A DNA stretch of 64,000 bases from Siphonodentalium dalli. Its lineage: Eukaryota > Mollusca > Scaphopoda > Gadilida > Siphonodentaliidae. The stretch covers positions 11,947,814-12,011,813 of the forward strand of contig CP136063.1 in the NCBI GenBank assembly GCA_032622095.1, given 5' to 3'. The position numbers and the translations under genes are program-made. The notes below the pieces were generated by a model. The model saw only the letters and a list, made by a program, of their open reading frames with translations, was not told the origin of the DNA and did no database searches. Below are positions 1 to 9,807 of this stretch, piece by piece (position 1 is the first letter of the stretch; each line of letters starts with the position of its first letter).

Positions 1-676
1 ATTTCCTCATGCTGTAAGAACGCAGATCGTCAACAGAATCCTGGAGACTGACAATCTGCTTTTGTTGACTCTTCACAATCTCCTCCAGTTTGCTAACTCG
101 CTTATCGAGGTCACCAGTAGCTTCCTTCACGGCTGTTTTTACTTCAACCCGCATGACTTCCTCAAAAGTAGATTTCAGTGCTTCCTTCACGCGGGGATTC
201 TGGAATGCTTCGATTATTCCCACCACTAAATCTCCTGCCATAGATGTACGTGTGTACGATTGAGAGTCAGGACGCTGATTGTAACCAGGCGGTAACACCG
301 AGTAGGGTGGCATTTGGGAGTACTGTGCCTGTTCACCATAGATCCACGGTGGTTGTAAATGCCTCTGGGACATGACCTGCTGTATCATGGGCGAGCCTGA
401 GTTCATTGTGTGTGGATCTGGGATTTTCATGGTACTGTTAGCATACGGATTTCCAAACGCAGAGTCGGAATAATTTGAGATAGAGTCATCGCGTTGTTTT
501 TTGGAATCCAATGATTCAAGAATACTGTCATCCGAAGCACGATCGCGTTTCGTCGGTGTTGACAGTTGACCCCTGATACCTGGCTGGCGTACACCACTCG
601 CAGTGTTAACTGTTCGGTCGCTGCTGTTTACATCAACGGTGTGGCTTTTGTCCTCTGATTTCCCGTTACCTAACAT
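1..676 (-). CDS. Partial ORF, LINE ORF1-like coiled-coil protein (runs off left edge)
   Basis: Reading leftwards from an ATG at 676-674 the frame stays open for about 225 codons to the window edge, with an in-frame TGA upstream at 752-754. The first ~150 residues are polar, low-complexity and rich in Ser, Pro, Gln and Asp. From about residue 165 the protein becomes a charged heptad-like helix (DKRVSKLEEIVKSQQKQ, then VDDLRSYSMRK), where the window ends. A disordered N-terminus, a coiled coil and then a D-L-x-x-Y-S-x-R-x sequence is the usual layout of ORF1 proteins of non-LTR retrotransposons, where the RNA-binding RRM follows. The family call is inference because the diagnostic part lies outside the window. 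A host single-exon gene is the alternative. Confidence 0.5.
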   Translation of the reverse strand, partial: MLGNGKSEDKSHTVDVNSSDRTVNTASGVRQPGIRGQLSTPTKRDRASDDSILESLDSKKQRDDSISNYSDSAFGNPYANSTMKIPDPHTMNSGSPMIQQVMSQRHLQPPWIYGEQAQYSQMPPYSVLPPGYNQRPDSQSYTRTSMAGDLVVGIIEAFQNPRVKEALKSTFEEVMRVEVKTAVKEATGDLDKRVSKLEEIVKSQQKQIVSLQDSVDDLRSYSMRK

Positions 677-1039
677 CGTTATACAGGCGATAATCAAGCG
701 TGACGAATCCGTGTGAGTGTAACCTTTCCTCGATGGTTTAAATGATACAGGTCAAAGGTCAAAATGAAAATATTCTCGAAATTTCTCCAAACCACAGACA
801 AGTTTCACAAATTATATTAAGTTCACAAATTGGCCACCGTCACTTTGTGGCATACTATGGCTTTAGGTCGCCAGCCAGTCAAGGCAAGTGTCGAGTTCAC
901 AGCGCAGTCATCTCGGGCGAAAGATTGGGCGACGCGACAGACTGCTTTATCGGTAACGCCCCCCGGGGATAATTACTAATCCGCTCAGCGAGTACACATT
1001 CAGAGCACTCCGCTGGCAAACGCGATTATTGCTTTATAG
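677..1039. other. Non-coding stretch upstream of the LINE-like ORF
   Basis: I see no gene here. A 76-codon open frame exists on the + strand, but it has no recognisable motif and I do not support it. It would be the 5' untranslated or promoter side of the minus-strand ORF. Confidence 0.4.
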
Positions 1040-1740
1040 GCCAGGTATAAATTGTTTGCATGGGTGAACCTGACCGGCAATATGGGGAGATGATGTGGTA
1101 TATATATACTATGGTTTTAGCCCCGTGTATTTCTTCGCTGATTTTAAATCCTTGCGGAGATAAAATGTTGCATCTGTCCTGTATATATACTATGGTATTA
1201 GCCCCGTATATTGTCTGTTCGTTCACAAATGGTTTATATAGCATACGGGGTTAAAACCATAGTATATATATATGCCACATCATTTCCACAAGAATCTATA
1301 TTATTTCGCTGATTTGAAATCCTTGCGCGGGGGATAACATGTTGCATCTGTCCTGTATATATACTATGGTATTAGCCCCGTATATTTTATGTAAGTTCAA
1401 AAATGGTTTAATATCATATATACGGGGTTAATACCATAGTATATATAAAGAAGAAGCGCAACATTTAATCCCCACAAGGATTTAAAATCAGCGAAGTAAT
1501 ATAGATTCTTGGGGAGAAGATCTGGCATATATATACTATGGTATTAACCCTGTATGCTATATAAACCATTTGTGAACGAACAGACAATATACGGGGCTAA
1601 TACCATAGTATATATATACAGGACAGATGCAACATTTTATCTCCGCAAGGATTTAAAATCAGCGAAGAAATACACGGGGCTAAAACCATAGTATATATAT
1701 ATACACCACATCATCTCCCCAAGGCTCTATAAACCTTCCA
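1040..1740. repeat. Foldback repeat with recurring TATATACTATGGTWTTAGCCCCGTA motif
   Basis: A roughly 20-bp motif (core ACTATGGTATTAGCCCCGTAT, preceded by a TA run) occurs at least six times in alternating orientation. The block at about 1084-1260 is repeated as its reverse complement at about 1545-1715, and a second inverted pair sits around 1355-1450. Between motifs lies a repeated spacer (GCTGATTTTAAATCCTTGCG). The open frames here on both strands are by-products of the repeat. It looks like a foldback or MITE-type element; no transposase is present. Confidence 0.7.
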
Positions 1741-1849
1741 GAAAAGGGTTTTCTTTTGGGGAGTGAAATTGCTTAGCAAAACGGGGCTCGGAATGTTTTG
1801 GGGGTAACACATAAAGGATAGACACATGTTGACGGGGGTAATCCATAAT

Positions 1850-3489
1850 GCAATAACCCCAATGAAATAAACCCGTTCGATATATATCCGAAATAACGTG
1901 CATTATGACTTGCCCGTTATTTCGTTAATATTCACAATTAGGAGGTCATATTCGCGGAATAACGGTCATCTTATTGCACATGAGCATCATGCATTTCACG
2001 GAATAACGGTCATATTATTACACATGCGGTTCATTGAAATAACCCCGTTCGATATATATATATATATACGAAATAACGTGCATTATGACTTGCCCGTTAT
2101 TTCGTTATATATAATCGAGTGGGGAGTGTTCAATCTATAACATGCAACCCCCCCCCCGACATCACCGGGTGATGATTATTGACGAAATATAACGGGCATC
2201 TTTGATCAGTGGTCGGTTAAAGAACCTTCATCGACAAATATAGCCGTTATTTCGTTATATATAATCCAGTGGGGAGTGATCAATCTTTAACCCCCCCCCC
2301 CCCGACATCTCCGGGTGATGATTATTGACGAAAATCTTTGATCAGTGATCGGTTAAAGAACCTTCATCGACTAATATGCCCGTTATTTCGTTATATATAA
2401 TCCAGTGCATGTGGAGTGTTCAATATATAACAGGCACCCCCCCCATCACCGGGGGTTGATTATTGACGAAATAACGGGCAACTTTGATCAGTGATCGGCT
2501 AAAGAAACTTCACCAACTAATATACCCGTTATTTCGTTATATATAATCGAGTGGGGAGTTTTGAATATATAAAATGCACCCCCCCCCGACATCACCAGGG
2601 GATGATTATTGACTTATTGACGAAATAACGGGCATCTTTGGTCAGTGGTAGTTTGAAGAACATCCATTAACTAAAATATCCGTTATTTCGTTATATTTAC
2701 TCCAGTTGGGAGTGATCAATCTTTAACATGCACCCCCCCCCCCCGACATCTCCGGGTGATGATTATTTACGAAATAACGGACATCTTTGATCAGTTAAAG
2801 AACCTTCATCGACTAATATACCCGTTATTTCGTTATATATAATCCAGTGCATGTGGAGTGTTCAATCTATAACAGGCACCCCACCCCCATCACCGGGTGA
2901 TGATTATTGACGAAATAACGGGCATCTTTGATCAGTGGTAGTTTGAAGAACACCCATTAACTAAAATATCCGTTATTTCGTTATATTTACTCCAGTGGGG
3001 AGTAATCAATCTTTAACCCCCCCCCCCCCCCCGACATCTCCGGGTGATGATTATTGACGAAATAACGGACATCTTTGATCAGTGATCGGTTAAAGAACCT
3101 TCATCGACTAATATGCCCGTTATTTCGTTATATATAATCCAGTGCATGTGGAGTGTTCAATCTATAACAGGCACCCCCCCCCCCCCCATCACCGGGGGAT
3201 GATTATTGACGAAATAACGGGCAACTTTGATCAGTGATCGGCTAAAGAAACTTCACCAACTAATATACCCGTTATTTCGTTATATATAATCGAGTGGGGA
3301 GTTTTAAATCTATAACATGCACCCCCCCCCCGACATCACCAGGGGATGATTATTGACTTATTGACGAAATAACGGGCATCTTTGGTCAGTGGTAGTTTGA
3401 AGAACATCCATTAACTAAAATATCCGTTATTTCGTTATATTTACTCCAGTGGGGAGTGATCAATATTTAACATGCACCCCCCCCGACAT
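1850..3489. repeat. Satellite array, left block (~148-bp monomers, about 10 copies)
   Basis: Monomers begin with CCGTTATTTCGTTATAT and recur at intervals of about 142-157 bp (2095, 2249, 2381, 2527, 2680, 2821, 2967, 3117, 3268, 3423). Each holds a C homopolymer of about 7-15 bases, then CACCGGG/CTCCGGG, then GATGATTATTGACGAAATAACGG. ACGAAATAACGG is the reverse complement of CCGTTATTTCGT, so every monomer can form a stem. At least three variants (CCAGTGCATGTGG, CGAGTGGGGAG, ATTTACTCCAGTGGGG) alternate. The array is cut at 3495 by the Polinton. Confidence 0.92.
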
Positions 3490-3495
3490 CTCCGG
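3490..3495. repeat. Polinton target site duplication, left copy (CTCCGG)
   Basis: CTCCGG directly precedes the element end AGAAGAATAGATGCC and is repeated at 19581-19586 after the other end. A 6-bp duplication is the known Polinton/Maverick signature. The hexamer belongs to the satellite monomer (ACATCTCCGGGTGATG). Confidence 0.95.
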
Positions 3496-4554
3496 AGAAG
3501 AATAGATGCCTCGTTCGCCTCACATCTAAAAATAGAATTTGTGGGGTCTAAAATTGGTTGTACTAAAATATTCCCAAATTATCAAAAACCCCTAAAAAAA
3601 TTTCAAAACTTCCAAAATTTATTTTTTCCAAAAAATTTCAAAACTTCCAAAAAAGTTCAAAACCCCAAAATTTCAAAAGAAAAAATTTCAAAACCCTCAA
3701 AATTATTTCTCTAAAAAAAAAAGTTTAAATAAAAAATTTATAACGAGTTTTCGGTTTCTGATAATCTCGATATTAAAAAATGTCGAATGTTAAATTATTT
3801 GCGTGTAATATCTTTCGTTATTTTTTTTGTTCAAATATTTTTCATGAAATTATTAATCGATGTTTAGAAATAGCTTTATTGGACATTGTGACCATCGATA
3901 TGAATGCATACATTCCAGTGTTTATCGGACGCAGTTCATATAATTGTCATACCTGAAAATAGACACCATTACTTTTACATAAATAATAAAGAGCGTTTAT
4001 TCTTTACACTCTCTATCCCATATGACAGGTGTGTATTATCGTGAATTATTGGAAGTATTGAGATGTACTATGTTGAATCACTAACGGTCGAAAATTGTAA
4101 TGTGAAATTACAACCCTCCAGAATGAATTGTCATATTCGCTGTAGACGCAATCACACACGCGACATTGGTGGTAACAATGTGTCTTTCACACTTTGCTTT
4201 ACCAAATGAATTATATTATTTCCCCGTTCACAGTTATATGCTATTCAGAAAACATATCGATTTAATGTCTGAACAAACGGGTTAGTATCAATTAAAGTTG
4301 ATAAACTGTGTCATTCACACGATAATTAGTTATCCAAAACATGCATACGACCAGGTCACTCAATTATAGACATTGCTTCGGTGTCATTGTTATAACAACA
4401 TTACGTAATAACCACTTATCACTCCAGTCACACTTACGATCATATACCGAAACTACAGGTAGCACCGATGATGTAACATTATATCACTGCTATTGTACCA
4501 ATGATAGGTTCAGACATGTTCGATGTTTAGAAAATACATAATGTGCAGGTGTTC
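3496..4554 (+). repeat. Polinton left terminal inverted repeat
   Basis: About 1,059 bp matching the reverse complement of 18509-19580 with few differences. It includes an A/C-rich tract (about 3565-3720) of repeated TTCAAAA/CCAAAA, a copy of AATAAAGAGCGTT (3985-3997), and ends at ATGTGCAGGTGTTC. Small open frames inside are mirrored in the other TIR and are not supported as genes. Confidence 0.93.
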
Positions 4555-4817
4555 ACTTGACAAGAGATTTTGTACACTCAATCACAGACCAACGTGATAA
4601 TACCAGCCCACACCCAACCCCCAACATCCACCAAACACCTTCACATCACTTACCAAAACCAATGATGTTATAAGAACTGTAGGTTATTTATATAATATTA
4701 TAGCTTGCAGTGTCATCCTGGTAATTCATTTACAACAGCCATAACAAATGTTTACTTATGATGTATATAAGAACTGTATAGCTACTAATAAATAGGACAC
4801 AGTGAACACAAAAAAAA
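4555..4817 (+). promoter_or_regulatory. Leader and promoter region of the rightward gene block
   Basis: AT-rich leader between TIR and ATPase. TATATAAG at 4764-4771 lies about 50 bp before the ATG at 4818, and a similar TTATATAATATTATAG stretch lies near 4689-4705. GAACTGTA follows both TATA-like stretches or their surroundings (about 4673 and 4771). The A-rich run directly before the ATG is an ordinary eukaryotic or viral start context. Promoter function is inferred from position and motif. Confidence 0.5.
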
Positions 4818-5483
4818 ATGGGTCCAATTAACCATAGCTCCATACCATTTGAACCTTGTTCTAGTATTTGCATCACCGGACCAACTGGTTCTGGCAAGAC
4901 GAGATGGGTCTACAGATTCCTGCAAAATCTTAATGGAATGTATTCTAGAGATCCCCCTAAGAAAATAATGTACTGTTACGGTATTTATCAAAATTTCTAT
5001 GATGAAATTGAATCATCAATCGAAAATTTGGTCATGCATCAAGGATTACCTACCCAAACAGAAATCGAAGAATTTGCTGACGGTAAACATAATATGTTAA
5101 TATTAGACGACTTGATGCATCGCATTATTGACCAAAAAGAGATTGAAACACTATTTACGCAGCAAACTCATCATCGCTGTCTTTCGGTGCTGTTTATTTC
5201 ACAAAATTTATACGCACAAGGCAAGGCTGCGAGAACTATAGCCTTAAACACAGGATATCTAATTTTATTCAAAAATTTGAGGGATGGATCACAAATTTCC
5301 ACATTGGGTAGACAATTGTATCCCGGTAAATCTAAAGTACTCATTGAGGCATACAAGGATTGTATGAAGAAACCATTTGCGTATCTTATAATAGATATGT
5401 CCCCTCACACTGAGGATAAATACAGGCTACGAACAGACGTGTTTCCCAACCAAGACCCTATAATTTACGTACCTACTACGTAA
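4818..5483 (+). CDS. ATP: A32/FtsK-HerA-type genome packaging ATPase
   Basis: A 221-residue protein with a P-loop GPTGSGKT (residues 21-28), a Walker B strand MLILDD (93-98) and a polar sensor strand SVLFISQN (about 130-137). This is the layout of the packaging ATPases of Polintons, adintoviruses and nucleocytoplasmic large DNA viruses, which pump the genome into the capsid using ATP. The length is normal for the family and the frame is intact. It is the first gene of the rightward block, 41 bp before the next ORF. The ATG at 4818 is the first in frame and follows a TATA-like box. Confidence 0.93.
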   Translation: MGPINHSSIPFEPCSSICITGPTGSGKTRWVYRFLQNLNGMYSRDPPKKIMYCYGIYQNFYDEIESSIENLVMHQGLPTQTEIEEFADGKHNMLILDDLMHRIIDQKEIETLFTQQTHHRCLSVLFISQNLYAQGKAARTIALNTGYLILFKNLRDGSQISTLGRQLYPGKSKVLIEAYKDCMKKPFAYLIIDMSPHTEDKYRLRTDVFPNQDPIIYVPTT

Positions 5484-5524
5484 TAAGAAGGGGACAGTAT
5501 CGGAGCTGAGTCGCGACGATAAAA

Positions 5525-5848
5525 ATGAGTCGATTATTACGTAATGAGTTGAATTTTGTCAGACTATTGACATCAACCCAATCAAGATCTCAACGAAACG
5601 CATTATTGACATCGATAACTAATAATCAGTTGAAAGTTCTGGTTGAAATTACGATCAATTTACTACATGAAATTTTAACAGTTACAGTTCAACAAAAAGC
5701 TAAATTACGGCGATATAAATCATTTTATATATTCTTGGGTGATAAATCTGTGAGCTTGTTGAGGAAAAGAAAAAGTGTGAATAATCACTCAACCGCCATT
5801 GCTTTGATGTTGAACATCGTTGAACCTAAATTGAAACAGTTTTTGTGA
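5525..5848 (+). CDS. Small basic Polinton protein, core-protein-like
   Basis: 107 residues. The pattern, a helical N-terminus (SQRNALLTSITNNQLKVLVE) then a Lys/Arg-rich segment (KAKLRRYKSFYIFLGDKSV, then LLRKRK), matches a small protein that recurs beside the ATPase in invertebrate Polintons and adintovirus-like elements. Those are often compared with adenoviral core proteins. The usual glycine-rich hydrophobic tail is not seen. The stop TGA (5846-5848) overlaps the ATG of the next gene by one base. A DNA-condensing virion role is plausible but unproven. Confidence 0.65.
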   Translation: MSRLLRNELNFVRLLTSTQSRSQRNALLTSITNNQLKVLVEITINLLHEILTVTVQQKAKLRRYKSFYIFLGDKSVSLLRKRKSVNNHSTAIALMLNIVEPKLKQFL

Positions 5849-6216
5849 TGGAGTCTGTGAAGAAAACTGTTTTGATCCCGTATGAAAGATATATGAGGTA
5901 CACTGAAAAAAGTGAACACAAAAAAGTTTCATCGGAGTCTAACATTGAGCACAGCGACATCTCGGCAAACAATAGTAGCCATTCCGATGAAATGGATAAA
6001 GAAATGGACCCGATGAATAATCAGATTGTTAATACAGTTCAAACGACTGAACCTCAGGATGCAATCCAAAAATCAGAAGTTAACACATCGAAAAAGACAC
6101 ATACTAAGCAAAGAAAAAAGAAAATAAGAGGGGTTAAGCGTGAAATATCTAGACCTCCGGGTATAATCGCCGGTAAGCTGACCAAGATAAAGAAGAAACG
6201 TTGGCTATCACTGTGA
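5848..6216 (+). CDS. Lys-rich Polinton protein of unknown function
   Basis: 122 residues from the ATG at 5848, which shares its A with the preceding TGA; a GTG start three bases earlier is unlikely. The N-terminus (VLIPYERYMRY) resembles the short conserved start of a family often found at this place in Polintons. A polar Ser/Glu/Asn-rich middle follows, then a strongly basic tail (KQRKKKIRGVKREISR, ending KIKKKRWLSL) that suggests nucleic-acid contact. It ends 5 bp before the likely integrase ATG at 6222. Function not known. Confidence 0.6.
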   Translation: MESVKKTVLIPYERYMRYTEKSEHKKVSSESNIEHSDISANNSSHSDEMDKEMDPMNNQIVNTVQTTEPQDAIQKSEVNTSKKTHTKQRKKKIRGVKREISRPPGIIAGKLTKIKKKRWLSL

Positions 6217-6221
6217 ACAAT

Positions 6222-7331
6222 ATGGCCGAGTGGAAAGATTATTTGAGTTCAATTTATTTTAATCCGGGTCACCCCGCATCGTACTCAGGAGCTACAAAGT
6301 TGCATCAGACTGTAAAATCTGAAAATAAGCACAACATTTCCAAGCGCGAGATTGTGGCGTGGCTACAAAATCATGAAAGTTATTCCCTGACAAAAAGTGT
6401 TAGACGAAAATTCCCGAGGTCTCGTGTTATTGTAAACGCTTCTGACAGTCAATGGGATGGAGACCTCATGGATATGAATGATGTTTCCAAAGACAACGAC
6501 AATTACACCTACGTGTTAGTAATGATTGACATTTTTTCTAGGAAGTTATAGTGTGAAGCTATAAAGAGGAAAACTGCAATTAATGTGATCAATGCTATGA
6601 AACATATATTTGAAGGTGGAAGAACCCCTCGCATCCTCCGAACGGATCGCGGTTCGGAGTTCACAAACAAACGGGTCAAAAGTTACCTTAAGGGTCTTCA
6701 TATATCTCAAATTTTTACGCAAAACGAAATGAAAGCCAATTATTCTGAACGGGTCATAAAAACTATAAAGCAGAAGATTTCACGTTATATGATAAAGCAT
6801 AATAATGCTAGATATATCGACATTCTACAAGATATTGTGAAAAGTTATAACCATACAATACATCGTTCGTTAGGCACCACCCCTGACTCCATAACTGTTG
6901 AGAATGAAGATGAGTCTCGTCTCGATCAGTGGTTAATAAGACAGAAGGGAGGTGTTAAAAGTAAATTGAAGAAAAAGTTCAAATACAATGTAAATGATAT
7001 CGTTAGAATATCACACACCAAAGCAGTTTTTGACCGAGAATATTCTCAGAAATGGACTGGAGAGTTGTTCAAAGTGACTAAGAGGTTTTACAGGCAGAAC
7101 ATACCCTTGTATACATTGACAGATTTCTTGGATGAAAACATTGAGGGCGCTTTCTACGAGTCAGAACTTCAAGGGGTGCGCGTTGATGACGAAACAGTTT
7201 ACAGAATAGATAAAATTGTCAAAAAGAGGAAACGAAAGGGTCAAACTGAAGTCCTGGTGCACTGGCATTCATGGCCTGACAAATTTAATTCATGGATTTT
7301 AGAGTCTGATGTCGACAGATATCAAAATTAA
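6222..7331 (+). pseudogene. INT: Retroviral-type (DDE) integrase with C-terminal chromodomain, one in-frame stop
   Basis: From the ATG at 6222 the frame runs to a TAG at 6549-6551 (codon 110) and continues without frame change to 7331. The N-terminal part contains the first catalytic aspartate (residue 81, in WDGDLMDM) and the strand VLVMIDIFSR. After the stop come the second aspartate (RTDRGSEF) and the glutamate (YSERVIKTIK). The C-terminal ~50 residues form a chromodomain-like module (ETVYRIDKIVKKRK, VLVHWHSWPDKFNSWILE), known in Polinton integrases and thought to read histone marks. The enzyme inserts the element and makes the 6-bp duplication. The stop separates catalytic residues, so this copy should be inactive unless the stop is read through. 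An alternative TTG start at 6201 overlaps the upstream gene and is less likely. Confidence 0.92.
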
Positions 7332-7426
7332 TAAGAGCAAGCTATCCGAGGGGAAACCATTACAATCATGAATAATAGAACAGATACCTTGACGAATATG
7401 TTTAAACAGAACGCGGTCGTCTACAT

Positions 7427-7807
7427 ATGAATCTCCTTAAATGGATAGGAATTACTATTATGGTAATAACTCTGTCACTACCGGTTATATTAGTTCCAAA
7501 GAAGATACCACGTCAGACGGTGGACTATGAATTACGTCATACGAATGAGTCACGCCCCCATGATTACGAACAACACCCCTGTGGGTTCGTGAAAAAGTGG
7601 ACAATACGATCAAACATTACCGTTACATTATGTAATAATCAAGGGCGCATTTATACACGCATTAGGCGAGTTGTGAATAACACTCCCGCGATTATAAGTA
7701 TTCCGTATAACCAGTGGTCTGCCTTCAAGTATATATTCAGTGATGTTGATAAAACTATAAGAGAAGAGATGAACATTGATTCTCTTTTGAAACAAAATAG
7801 AAACTAG
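7427..7807 (+). CDS. PC4-like domain protein with hydrophobic N-terminus
   Basis: 126 residues. Residues about 4-24 (LKWIGITIMVITLSLPVIL) look like a signal anchor. Residues about 57-115 resemble the C-terminal domain of transcriptional coactivator PC4/p15: strands around NITVTLCNNQGRIYTRIRR followed by a helix YNQWSAFKYIFSDVDKTIRE. The W-S-x-x-K-x-x-x-S-D-x-D pattern is the PC4 helix. PC4 binds single-stranded DNA and melted promoters. A membrane-anchored version would be odd, so either the hydrophobic segment has another purpose or the PC4 likeness only reflects the fold. It sits 95 bp after the integrase and 4 bp before the next gene. Confidence 0.5.
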   Translation: MNLLKWIGITIMVITLSLPVILVPKKIPRQTVDYELRHTNESRPHDYEQHPCGFVKKWTIRSNITVTLCNNQGRIYTRIRRVVNNTPAIISIPYNQWSAFKYIFSDVDKTIREEMNIDSLLKQNRN

Positions 7808-7811
7808 TCAT

Positions 7812-8249
7812 ATGGATAATTATTATCTGTACCTGACTAGCGACGATTCCATAGATAAATATCCAGATAATCGTCCTCTCGACTTCACAATAGAGTTACC
7901 TGGTGTATTAATATTGGAAGGAGCGTGGTTATGTTGTTTGAAAGACATAAACATAACTGACCATATAGACACGGATTTATTATATATTTGTTCGGACATA
8001 TGTGGAGAATCAATAGCCTGCGACACATCATCCCCCATCCTCCGGGTTATAAAGAGAGAGACACGTGATACGGGTCATTGGCGGAGTTTTGAGGACTCAT
8101 TCTACATAAACGTAAGACAGGGTAAACTTCAGCGTCTCAGGATTTTTATAAGAGGCGATAAACTTTCTAAAATAAATGCAGAAAAAAGAGTGACCTGTAC
8201 ACTACATCTGAAGAAACATGTCGATCACGTATATTCCAACCGATATTGA
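7812..8249 (+). CDS. Conserved Polinton protein, possible minor virion component
   Basis: 145 residues. The start (MDNYYLYLTSDDSIDKYPDN, then FTIELPGVLILEGAWLCCL) follows a pattern common in invertebrate Polintons: M-D-x-F/Y-Y-L-x-L, a Pro-x-Asn-x-P turn, then strands around L-x-G-x-W. It looks mostly beta, as expected for a virion protein. It lies just before the capsid gene, consistent with a structural role, but I cannot assign it to the penton. Its last 32 bases overlap the next gene. Confidence 0.6.
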   Translation: MDNYYLYLTSDDSIDKYPDNRPLDFTIELPGVLILEGAWLCCLKDINITDHIDTDLLYICSDICGESIACDTSSPILRVIKRETRDTGHWRSFEDSFYINVRQGKLQRLRIFIRGDKLSKINAEKRVTCTLHLKKHVDHVYSNRY

Positions 8250-8478
8250 AAAGTGGAGAAAACATTTCAGGGACATGATTAATGGGAAGTTAACGCCAGA
8301 TAATGAGGGTCGCTACTTTATTGACAAAACTCAAAATAGCGATAGTGAAGAAGAAGACGTTCTAAAACCGCATATTACCGTAGTGACACCCATAGCGCAA
8401 GCGATTGAAATGGCCAAAGCCGAAGTTGCAGAAAATAAGTTGACACAAGCACGTAAGGCGTCCAAAAAAAAACAATAA
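8218..8478 (+). CDS. Small conserved Polinton protein
   Basis: 86 residues, starting inside the previous gene in another frame (ATG 8218). The pattern YIPTDIEKWRKHF...GRYFIDK...VVTPIAQAIEMAKAE, ending in a Lys-rich tail, is one I recognise from the same position in other invertebrate Polintons. There is an acidic stretch (DSEEED) in the middle and a predicted helix at the end. No function is known. The overlap suggests compact virus-like packing. Confidence 0.6.
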   Translation: MSITYIPTDIEKWRKHFRDMINGKLTPDNEGRYFIDKTQNSDSEEEDVLKPHITVVTPIAQAIEMAKAEVAENKLTQARKASKKKQ

Positions 8479-8544
8479 GAGGGTGTTACCTAACGATTTG
8501 GCTCATAACCCTAAGAAAGTGAAAACCACCTTTTTCGATAAACC

Positions 8545-9807
8545 ATGAATGAATACAGAGAGTACCATACCTCTAAATTGGCATTATTTGAATCGCCCGC
8601 GGTTGACAGCGGAATACAAGCGACAGAATGGATAAACTACAGACCCGTGAATCAGCTGACAGACACTGCAGCTTTAGAGTTCAATATTCCCGCCATGGCC
8701 ACAACCTACATGGACCTCAAACGGACATTGCTACTTCTCAAACTCAAAATAACCAAGCAAGATGGTTCGGCTCTAACCGTTAATGACGATGTGGGTCTGA
8801 TAAATGCACCCCTACATTCAATATTTTCGCAGGTCGATTTGAATATACAGCAAGTTCCCGTGAGTCAAGTCGGGCCGAATTATCCATACAAAGCATATTT
8901 CGATGTACTCTTAGAAACTGAACGTAAGGAACAGCTACATGGACAAGCGTTCGAAAAGGACACGGCAGGTGGTATGGACCTGGCAGATTCGAAAAGCGGG
9001 AACTCTGGCCTGTATTACAGGTCCAAAACAACCCGTACTAGTCAAATAATGGATATTATGGGATCAATTCAGCTTGACTTCTTCCAACAGGACAAATAAC
9101 TACTAAATGGTCTCCCGCTCACGTTAAAATTCTGGCAGACGAGAGATGTTTTTAGACTGATGTATGCGGGAACCACTGAGACATACAAGTTGAAAATACA
9201 GGAAGCTAATTTGAGACTAGCCACTGTGAAAGTTAACCCCGGAGTATTACTCAGTCATACTGAGTCACTCAAGAAAAAGAACGCGTGTTATCCTTTTTCA
9301 AAATCTATCATAAAGACGTATACAGTGTCAAAAGGTGCATTCAGTTTGGGAGAAGATAATCTATTTCAAGGAAACGTACCCAGTAGCTGTATTATTGGCT
9401 TAGTATCATCAAAGGCTGAAAGCGGTTCACGCGATAAGAACCCGTTCAACTTTGCGACTTTTGGATGCAACTTCGTCGGATTTTACGTCAACGGGCAGTC
9501 TATGCCCGCCCAAGCACTCCAACCGAACTTTACCAGTAAGGAATATGTAGAAGCTTACAATACGATAATAAAAGATGCGAAACGAAAAGCCGTTCATATT
9601 ACTTATGAGGATTATGCGAAAGGTTATTGCATATATCGGATAAACCCGCAAGGAATTAATCACGACAGGGTCATACCGCACAAAGGTCACACACGCCTCG
9701 AGATTAAATTCTCATCGGCTTTGAAAGACAATTGTACTTTAATTGTTTACGCAAAATTTCCTGCCTTTCTCAAAGTTGACGAGAGTCGTAAAGTTTGCAT
9801 TGAATAA
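8545..9807 (+). pseudogene. Capsid protein of the F54H12.2-like family (probable double jelly-roll MCP), one in-frame stop
   Basis: The frame opens at 8545, meets TAA at 9097-9099 (codon 185), and continues in the same frame to the stop at 9805-9807, about 420 codons. The sequence (SKLALFESPAVDSGIQ, LINAPLHSIFSQVDLNIQQ, YPYKAYFDVLLETE, and in the second part RDVFRLMYAG) matches the protein often annotated as F54H12.2-like, which is encoded by Polintons. It is likely their major capsid protein; length and beta-rich character suit a double jelly roll. That structural call is inference. The internal stop falls at the junction of the two halves. The last base of the stop overlaps the protease ATG. 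Confidence 0.85.

Noticed and set aside
4341-4541. A small gene inside the left TIR with a copy in the right TIR (18523-18735)
   Set aside because: No recognisable motif, and the frame differs at its end between the two copies; presence in both TIRs follows from the inverted repeat.
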